Shown here: one piece after another, positions 14,215-19,863 of the stretch
How positions within the stretch are numbered: the stretch's first letter is position 1
How the letters are laid out: every line of letters starts with the position of its first letter
Source of the DNA: CAVPRW01 sp046727435 [NCBI: bacterium]
GTDB taxonomy: Bacteria; Tectomicrobia; Entotheonellia; J063
Reading direction: 5' to 3'
NCBI GenBank assembly: GCA_046727435.1
Contig: JBKPCR010000317.1
Coordinates: forward strand, 1-19,863
DNA length: 19,863 nucleotides
Notes under the pieces: generated by a model
The model's database searches: none
What the model was told of the DNA's origin: nothing
What the model saw: only the letters and a program-made list of their open reading frames with translations
Made by a program: the position numbers and the translations under genes

Positions 14215-17200
14215 TTACTTAAGTGACAGGTCAACCCGGGTCGTCTTGTCCTTATCCTGGAGGCCGTCAGTCTTCAGCGTCGGCGCGACCACGAACAGCC
14301 GGCCCGGATCCACCTGCCCGCTCAGCCATTGGCGCACGGCATTCGCCCGCCCGTTGGCAAGGTGCTGAAGATCCTGGTCGGAAATCTCCATGTGGGTGAG
14401 CAGGAGCTTCTTCATTTCGTCCGGCGGCAGCGATTTATCCAAGCCGAGAAAGTCGCGCGGCTTCGGAAAATTTGCCGTCTTGTAGAGGCGCGTCAGATAC
14501 GTATTGTATTCCTCCGGGGTGAGGTGAACACGGTCGGCGTCACCATCGCCTCCGCTATCCTGGATCTTCCGTATCCTGATGAGAGACGCGAGCCTGGCTT
14601 CGCGCAAACCCTCGCGGTCGGACTGGGGATCGGCACGGCCGGAGATACCCAGTTGCAATGCAGGGCGATCTTGCAGCGCCTGGGCAATGGTCGCCAGCTT
14701 TTGCTGGCTGTCCGGCGTCAGCGTGGCAAGGCCCGCAGGAAATTCGATGTAGTCCAGGTCCTCCTGTGTGCCGAAAGCCGAAGCGATTAGGCTGAAGGGC
14801 GACGTCGCGGCCTTGACGATGAGGTTCACGAAGGCGTCCAAGATGACGCCGCTCAGGCTGAACTGGGGATCCGACAGCGAGCCGGTGACGGGGATATCGA
14901 CGGCAATTTCGCCTTGGGCATTCTTGAGCAGCGCGACCGCCAGCCGCACCGGTAGCGTGGTGGCGTCGCGACTTTCCACGTGATCGCCGAAGGTGAGCTG
15001 GTCAATGAAGAGATGGTTGTCGGCGGTCAACTGGCCCCGCTCCAGAAGGTAATGTACATCAACCGTCAGCGTGCCCTTGACGATCGGGTAACCGGCGTAT
15101 TTCGCCGAGTAGGGGCTGAGGCCAGTCAGTTCGACGCCGTGCGCCTCGGCCCTGAGATCGACGAAGGCCATCGACGCCAGTGGGTTGACGGCGCCATTGA
15201 TGGCGATAGGCGCACTGCCGTTGACCTGTCCCCGCAATGCCACGGCGGCGGCTGCTGTGGCGCGGGTGCCGAACGGGCCGACTGTCCCGGCAATAGCGGA
15301 AAGGTCGGCCGTGTAGTTGGGCTTTATGAAGTTATCGGTGAAGTTGACGTGGCCGCCCTGCAGGGTCATGCCGCCGAGTTCGATCGCGATGTCGAGGGGG
15401 CTCCCAGGGGGCGCCGCGGGAGCGCCGGACGTCTGCGGCATCTGGTTGCCGGGTACCAGCTGTACGCGGGTCAGGGAGCCGGGCCATGATTGTGGGCTCG
15501 CCATCATGTCCAATAGGTTCAAGCGGCCGTTGCTCTTGAGGATGAGGCGCGTGTCGAAGTCGGTGAGTGCGAGCTCACCGATTTGTACCTTCGGCGGACC
15601 CGACCCTATCTCGGCATCGATGCGGCTCGCGCTGCATAAGTGCCACCGCAGGACACTGTCCGACGTCGTCCTATCGAGCATGTGCACGTTGCCAAGCGTG
15701 GCGTCGCCCCGATAGCTGACACGCAGCTGGTCGTGTGCCGTGGCCAGGGAAAGAGCGCCGTTCATTGTCAGGGTGGCGCTGCTCATCGTCGCGTTGAGCA
15801 TGTCGCTCACGTAAGGATCCATCGCCGCGAGGTCGAACTCGTGGGTGGCAATCCGGAGCTCCGCCTGGAGCGGTGCCGGCACGGCGGTGCCAGTGATGTT
15901 GAAACGGCCCTGGCGGTTGAGCGTCCCGTCGAGTTCGAGCTCAATCGGTTCGCTCAAATCACTCGACAGGTCCTTGAGGCGGAAGTTCATCGGCGCGATA
16001 ACGAGTTCGATGCGGCGCGGCGCCGCCGCGTCTTCGAGGCGGGCTTCTGCGTTGTCGATCGCGAGGGATGCGATTCGATATTGCCATGGTGATACCGGGG
16101 CGCTCGCAGCGGCGTCTGGCGGCATCAGTGGTGTGGGCTCGTGGATGAGCGAGGCTAGACTCACCCCCCCATCGCGCTCACGCCGGACGAATACACGTAG
16201 CCCATCGGCATGCACCTCGTGAACCGTGACCTGGCGCGCGGCCCAATCAACCTGGGCGATCGATGCGCTCAGCCGGGTCCAGGCAATCGGCGTCTCCCGT
16301 TGGCCAGGGGCGTGTAACTCGACCTGGTCGAGCGACAAGGTCGCAGGTTCCGCATGCACGTTGAACTGGCCGGCGGCGAACGATGTCTGGACGTCGGCTT
16401 GCGCGCTCAGTTGACCCGCTGTGAACCTCGCGGCCAGTGCCGATGGCACAAGATCCTGCAGGGCGGGGAGGTCGATCTGGTCGAGAGAGAGTGCGCTTGT
16501 GATGTGCGATTGCGCTAGATCAAGGCGGCCCTTGAGGGCCACCGAACCACCTCCACTGAGGTGCGCGCCGATCACAAAGGATGCCGGGGTCTGGCCGCTG
16601 GTTCGCAGGTCATGAAGCTCGACATGGACACCCTGTAGTGTCAGCGCGACCGGTCTAGGGCCGCTATGATCGGTGATGTGGAGCGTGCCGTCGGAGAGCT
16701 CAAATGCTTGCAAGGAGAGGTCCGTCGGCGTCGCCGGCTTGGCGGCGGTTGTCGTCTGGGCCTGGGCGCCATTATATGGTCCAAAACGGTCCATCAGCGA
16801 CGCGACGTTAGTAGTCCCATCGCGATTGCGCACCGCATGCACGGTGAGGCCGTCGATGGAGGTCCGGCCGAGGTGCACGACATGTTCCAGCGGTGCAACG
16901 TCGGTTAGGATCGTCACGGCATGCTTGAGTTCGAGCAGCGAATCGTCCGCGCTGTCGCGCAAGTCGAGCTCATCGAGCGCCATCGTGCCGCTCAGGCGGA
17001 TCGACGGCTGGGGGTCCGCAGCGACCATGTGCACCTGGACGATACATGACAGCATGCCCTTGGCAAACGTGATAGAAGTTTCCTGCGGCAGATAAGTGCG
17101 ATAGCGCGACAGGTCGAGCTGCTGGAGCGTGAGGTCGACGATCGACGCGGGCAGCATCGAAAATGGTGTGGCTTTCCCGCTGATGTGCAGTAGGCTGCCG

Positions 17201-17784
17201 TCGATCACCATTCGTAGGTCTGGCTGAACCGCGATCTCAACGTCAGCGGGGAGGTTAGAGATGAAGGGAATGTCTATCCGCATCTGCTCAATGGTATGCC
17301 ATCCCCCAAGTACCTTGTCGTCGAACTGTACAGTGCCGTCGTTCAGCTGCAGATTGGAGACCGCAAAGCGAAAAGGCATATAGGACCTATCGGCGCGCAC
17401 CGGTCTGTCGAGGAGATCGGAGACGTTAAAGTGCTGTTCCGCCGTACGAACGAGATGGATCGCCGGCCGCTCGACGCGAAGCTCTTTAACCACTAGCGCC
17501 AGCCGAAACAGCGAGGTCCACGACATCCTGATACGAAGATGGTTGATATCGATGAAGGGCTGTGGCGTCCCACGCTCGCCGATCTGCAGCTGGTCGAGAT
17601 CCACCTTGAGGGTGTACGGGTTAACGCGGATGACGCCTACGCGCACGGGACGATTCAACGCGGCAGCCACCGGCCCTGTGATGACGTGACGCAGCAGGAG
17701 GGGCGCGCCGACAAAACCCACAAGCCCGAACAGCGCTATGACAGCACCGACGATTAAACCGATCCTAAGTATGGCTCTGTGCAC
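14215..17784 (-). CDS. AsmA-like / DUF748 protein with OmpA-like C-terminus
   Basis: This intact 1189-residue protein has a GTG start at 17784; there is no in-frame ATG just upstream and the ribosome site is weak. Residues about 7-34 are a membrane anchor (LIVGAVIALFGLVGFVGAPL). The following phrase PVRVGVIRVNPYTLKVDLDQ is typical of DUF748. The long middle is beta-rich with repeated short strands, as in AsmA/TamB-type bridge proteins that carry lipid between membranes. The last ~170 residues have OmpA-like features: IEFPAGLATLTPDSQQKL, then LQLGISGRADPQSDREGLRE, and RANAVRQWLSGQVDPGRLFV, suggesting peptidoglycan contact. A roughly 30-residue insert separates the OmpA halves. It reads SLK then TAA at 14215-14217. 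Antisense frames inside it are shadows. It is probably a monocistronic gene. Confidence 0.9.
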   Translation of the reverse strand: MHRAILRIGLIVGAVIALFGLVGFVGAPLLLRHVITGPVAAALNRPVRVGVIRVNPYTLKVDLDQLQIGERGTPQPFIDINHLRIRMSWTSLFRLALVVKELRVERPAIHLVRTAEQHFNVSDLLDRPVRADRSYMPFRFAVSNLQLNDGTVQFDDKVLGGWHTIEQMRIDIPFISNLPADVEIAVQPDLRMVIDGSLLHISGKATPFSMLPASIVDLTLQQLDLSRYRTYLPQETSITFAKGMLSCIVQVHMVAADPQPSIRLSGTMALDELDLRDSADDSLLELKHAVTILTDVAPLEHVVHLGRTSIDGLTVHAVRNRDGTTNVASLMDRFGPYNGAQAQTTTAAKPATPTDLSLQAFELSDGTLHITDHSGPRPVALTLQGVHVELHDLRTSGQTPASFVIGAHLSGGGSVALKGRLDLAQSHITSALSLDQIDLPALQDLVPSALAARFTAGQLSAQADVQTSFAAGQFNVHAEPATLSLDQVELHAPGQRETPIAWTRLSASIAQVDWAARQVTVHEVHADGLRVFVRRERDGGVSLASLIHEPTPLMPPDAAASAPVSPWQYRIASLAIDNAEARLEDAAAPRRIELVIAPMNFRLKDLSSDLSEPIELELDGTLNRQGRFNITGTAVPAPLQAELRIATHEFDLAAMDPYVSDMLNATMSSATLTMNGALSLATAHDQLRVSYRGDATLGNVHMLDRTTSDSVLRWHLCSASRIDAEIGSGPPKVQIGELALTDFDTRLILKSNGRLNLLDMMASPQSWPGSLTRVQLVPGNQMPQTSGAPAAPPGSPLDIAIELGGMTLQGGHVNFTDNFIKPNYTADLSAIAGTVGPFGTRATAAAAVALRGQVNGSAPIAINGAVNPLASMAFVDLRAEAHGVELTGLSPYSAKYAGYPIVKGTLTVDVHYLLERGQLTADNHLFIDQLTFGDHVESRDATTLPVRLAVALLKNAQGEIAVDIPVTGSLSDPQFSLSGVILDAFVNLIVKAATSPFSLIASAFGTQEDLDYIEFPAGLATLTPDSQQKLATIAQALQDRPALQLGISGRADPQSDREGLREARLASLIRIRKIQDSGGDGDADRVHLTPEEYNTYLTRLYKTANFPKPRDFLGLDKSLPPDEMKKLLLTHMEISDQDLQHLANGRANAVRQWLSGQVDPGRLFVVAPTLKTDGLQDKDKTTRVDLSLK

Positions 17785-18694
17785 TAGTAGTCCGCCATCA
17801 GAAGGGCTTTAGGCCATCAGGGTCGTGTTGCTCTCACTCATGGGCGCGTGACCAAAGGCTGGGCGAATGCTCCTGGGGGCCTAACCCGGACGCTGGTTGA
17901 TCCGGCGGGTCCGCGCCTGGCTATCCCGTGTGGTTATCCCTTCGACCTGGCCTGTATGGAGCCTGTGCCTGACGTCATCGCCCTGGATAGTCCGCGGGGT
18001 CGTGAAGCCCCGCCCACACCCCAATCCAGGGTTGACGTAGCGGTCCTCACAGCGATGATCTTGGTCCCCCAGAGGGGGCTGAGTTTTAACCACACACGCT
18101 CTATCAGGTCGGCTTGAGCAGTGCACATCATTTCTGCGCGGAGCATCGACGCGACATAGTTTATCATAGGGTTTACATAGGTGTTGTCAAATGGATCTGC
18201 ATTTTTCCATCGGGAGCCTGCGTCAGCATGCCATCAGTGAACAACGCCATGGGTTGTTTGGAAAATCCTGTCAGGTTGTGGTTGCATAAACCCCTAGCGG
18301 TATTGGCATTGATGTTGGAGATTCGATCGGCTGCTCTTGACTCGAATTCTTGACATCGAGCCTGGTCAGCTTATGAAGACGACGTCTCACCTTATGATCA
18401 TGCTTAACGCCACAGCCGCTGGGGAAGGAATGGCCTAAGCCTATTGGCGCGATGGCTACTACCCGTCGTGACCCGAAGAGCGCAGAAGACAGGAGGCCAG
18501 GCAGTGTCTTTAGCAGCAAATGGCCGCTTCATCCCCCACGGGAGTCAAGGATGTGCTGAGACCGGTGGCGAATGCTCCACGTTCAGGCTAACCACGCGTG
18601 GACTCCATGGAGCCTCGCTACCTGGAGCGGTGCCGCCGCGGTTTCCCTCGGAACCGCTGATGACCTGCGTCCGATACCGCGCCGGCTCATGCCC
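17785..18694. other. 900-base stretch without a recognised gene
   Basis: Several short frames exist on both strands (for example 17881-18126 minus and 18114-18353 plus) but none has a domain, a ribosome site or regular codon use. A sigma-70-like pair TTGACA-N16-TATGAA lies at 18350-18377 with no gene after it. The AT-richer part is 18110-18400. The DUF748 promoter should lie just to the right of 17784. Confidence 0.45.
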
Positions 18695-19240
18695 TCATTT
18701 CGCCTGACAGGTGAACTGCTGGCCCCCGATGGCGGCCTCCACCATCACCCCACCGATGGGGCTGACCACGACCGCGACGCCGTCGACGAAGGAGATGTCT
18801 GCGGCTACCCCTGTCTTCAACACCACGGCCGAGGCGTCGGCGGCAAAGGTGAGCTGGCCCGCCTTGAACCGGTCCAAGGCGGCCTTGCTCTCGAACACGA
18901 GTAGCTCACTGAAGGTCTGGGCCCCGGCCTGCAAGCCGACCGTCGCCTGGGTGAGATCGCAGTAAGCGGTGTGGCGCCCCTGCTCGTACAACACCCCATG
19001 GCCGCGGGCGCCGCCCACGCCGAGGCCTCCCTTGGTCACCGTGGGGAAGAGGGCGTAGCCGTACCCCCGCCGGACTAACGCATTCACCCCGGGGTCCTCG
19101 GCGTTTATTCGCTTGAGCGCCGACGCCGCCTCTGCCAGTAATTCCTCGCGCTCCGAGCGGGAGGAGGGCGCCGTAGCACAACTGACCAGTAGTCCTGAGA
19201 CGATGATCAACACCAAACCCATACATGGGGTCGATTTCAT
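18695..19240 (-). CDS. SYLF (YSC84) domain lipoprotein
   Basis: This 181-residue lipoprotein starts at 19240 after GAGGAGG. It has signal peptide MKSTPCMGLVLIIVSGLLVSC with lipobox LVSC, so Cys21 is the probable lipidated residue. The mature part has the SYLF pattern: INAEDPGVNALVRRGYGYAL, FPTVTKGGLGVGGARGHGVL, then the YCDLTQATVGLQAGAQTFS segment and FAADASAVVLKTG with a closing VVSPIGGVMVEAAIGGQ. SYLF domains bind lipids; the bacterial members are outer-membrane or periplasmic proteins of unclear role. The length is normal and the gene looks intact. Confidence 0.9.
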   Translation of the reverse strand: MKSTPCMGLVLIIVSGLLVSCATAPSSRSEREELLAEAASALKRINAEDPGVNALVRRGYGYALFPTVTKGGLGVGGARGHGVLYEQGRHTAYCDLTQATVGLQAGAQTFSELLVFESKAALDRFKAGQLTFAADASAVVLKTGVAADISFVDGVAVVVSPIGGVMVEAAIGGQQFTCQAK

Positions 19241-19362
19241 CGCACCTCCTCGAGCTGCGTGATGACTTCAGATGAGCCTTTCATGTGTCATCCTCCGTAG
19301 GTGTCCGGGGCGCACCTCGTCCGTGCGTCTGGCCTTCCGGCTGGGGGTCGTCAGGCTCCCTC

Positions 19363-19599
19363 CTACGCGTCTTCCGGGCGCGCTTCTCGCATCCATACCC
19401 GCCCATCGGCGAACGTCCACGTCGCCCCGATCTGCGTTGAACGCTCCATCTGCTCGAGGGTCACCCCATGCGCCTCCAGCACATGGGTACGGATGACCAC
19501 GGGTCCGTCCAGTGGTGGGTGCAGCGGTGAGGCCAACTCCTCGGCCGTTGACCCGCAGAGTCCACAGACCCAGGATGAGCGGTCCGGTGATGTCGGCAT
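19363..19599 (-). CDS. small Cys/His protein, zinc-finger-like
   Basis: This 78-residue protein has GGAGG 7 bases before the start at 19599. WVCGLCGS near residue 10 provides a CXXC, and HVLEAHG at about 38-44 two histidines four apart, a C2H2-like spacing. A conserved-looking tail follows: VTLEQMERSTQIG, ATWTFADGRVW. This arrangement occurs in small hypothetical proteins that bind zinc, but I know no function. The stop is TAG at 19363-19365. It lies 122 bases upstream of the SYLF gene, on the same strand, so it could be cotranscribed with it. Confidence 0.6.
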   Translation of the reverse strand: MPTSPDRSSWVCGLCGSTAEELASPLHPPLDGPVVIRTHVLEAHGVTLEQMERSTQIGATWTFADGRVWMREARPEDA

Positions 19600-19710
19600 G
19601 GGACACCTCCGTTGAAAAGAGCGGCACAGGGAGGAGCCCTCCAGGGGGCCTGACGATTCCGCGATGATCGGCAGCGGGTTGAACCGTTTTCCTCCATGCG
19701 CCGCGAGCCC

Positions 19711-19863
19711 TCACGGCGTGGACCGCCGCGTCGCCAGCTCCGCGCCCACGGCCGGAAGGGTCTCGATCTCGACGGCGATCGGGGCGAGCGTGATCCGGAG
19801 CCCCATGGAGTCGAGGGCGACTGGCGCCAGCGCTCCCAGACCTACGACCACGGCGATCAGCCC
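19711..19863 (-). CDS. partial CDS, C-terminal end of a hydrophobic protein
   Basis: The frame is open from the window edge to the stop at 19711-19713 (50 residues seen). It opens with a membrane-like GLIAVVVGLGALAPVAL and ends with LPAVGAELATRRSTP. The start lies beyond the window. The short hydrophobic plus amphipathic layout fits a small membrane or secreted protein; no family recognised. Codon use fits the other minus-strand genes. Confidence 0.4.
   Translation of the reverse strand, partial: GLIAVVVGLGALAPVALDSMGLRITLAPIAVEIETLPAVGAELATRRSTP

Noticed and set aside
14329-16092. Plus-strand frames inside the DUF748 gene
   Set aside because: No domains or start signals; the opposite strand carries a continuous, well-patterned 1189-residue protein.
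17881-18126. Minus-strand frame of 81 codons
   Set aside because: Arg/Gly/Thr-rich with no domain and overlapping frames of similar length on both strands; no ribosome site.
18350-18377. Sigma-70-like promoter TTGACA-N16-TATGAA
   Set aside because: Good match but no gene or RNA recognised downstream; such matches occur by chance in AT-richer stretches.

Overview
The window looks like a chromosomal stretch of a Gram-negative, respiring bacterium with fairly high GC. It carries periplasmic c-type cytochromes, a BatD-type membrane protein, an AsmA-like/DUF748 giant protein, a lipoprotein with a SYLF domain, and sigma-54-type promoter sequences. The gene mix would suit Methylomirabilota (NC10), Nitrospirota or a related deep-branching group. 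That is a guess from protein flavour only, since no marker gene is present.

Layout. (1) 1-1946: the C-terminal part of a BatD-like protein runs without a stop into a damaged multihaem cytochrome c/TPR gene, with one haem site lost and an internal deletion plus frameshift. (2) 2272-3162: a membrane protein of unknown function with an Ig/cadherin-like extracytoplasmic domain. (3) 3345-5244: module A, a dihaem cytochrome c peroxidase (MauG/CCP family) followed by a secreted peptidoglycan-binding protein that is now broken by two frameshifts. (4) 5372-7993: a small unrecognised gene, then a gene graveyard with remnants of a family-4 glycosyltransferase and a PRC-barrel protein. It also holds two putative sigma-54 promoters, each preceded by the same palindrome CTCTCA-N3-TGAGAG. 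(5) 7994-8872: a membrane-anchored protein with seven 45-bp (15-residue) YadA-head-like repeats. (6) 9441-11642, minus strand: module B, an intact paralogue of module A in the same gene order but opposite orientation. (7) 11754-14108: debris, comprising a truncated cyclase N-terminus, a CHAT-domain protease-like pseudogene with a central deletion, an IS1595-type insertion sequence with a one-base frameshift, and an IS6-family transposase fragment. (8) 14215-17784, minus: an intact 1189-residue DUF748/AsmA-like protein with an OmpA-like C-terminus. (9) 18695-19863, minus: a SYLF/YSC84 lipoprotein, a small Cys/His-rich protein, and the end of another gene cut by the window edge.

How the pieces fit. 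The functional theme is the cell envelope and the periplasm: peroxide-handling dihaem cytochromes, a wall-binding partner, an adhesin-like head, an outer-membrane-biogenesis-like giant and a lipid-binding lipoprotein. The most unusual feature is the inverted twin of the peroxidase plus wall-binding module (A at 3345-5244, B at 9441-11642). Both peroxidases keep all their key motifs, but only one partner protein is intact. The many broken genes between and beside the twins mark a region under weak selection and frequent rearrangement. Part of the damage could instead be assembly indels, which needs checking against reads.
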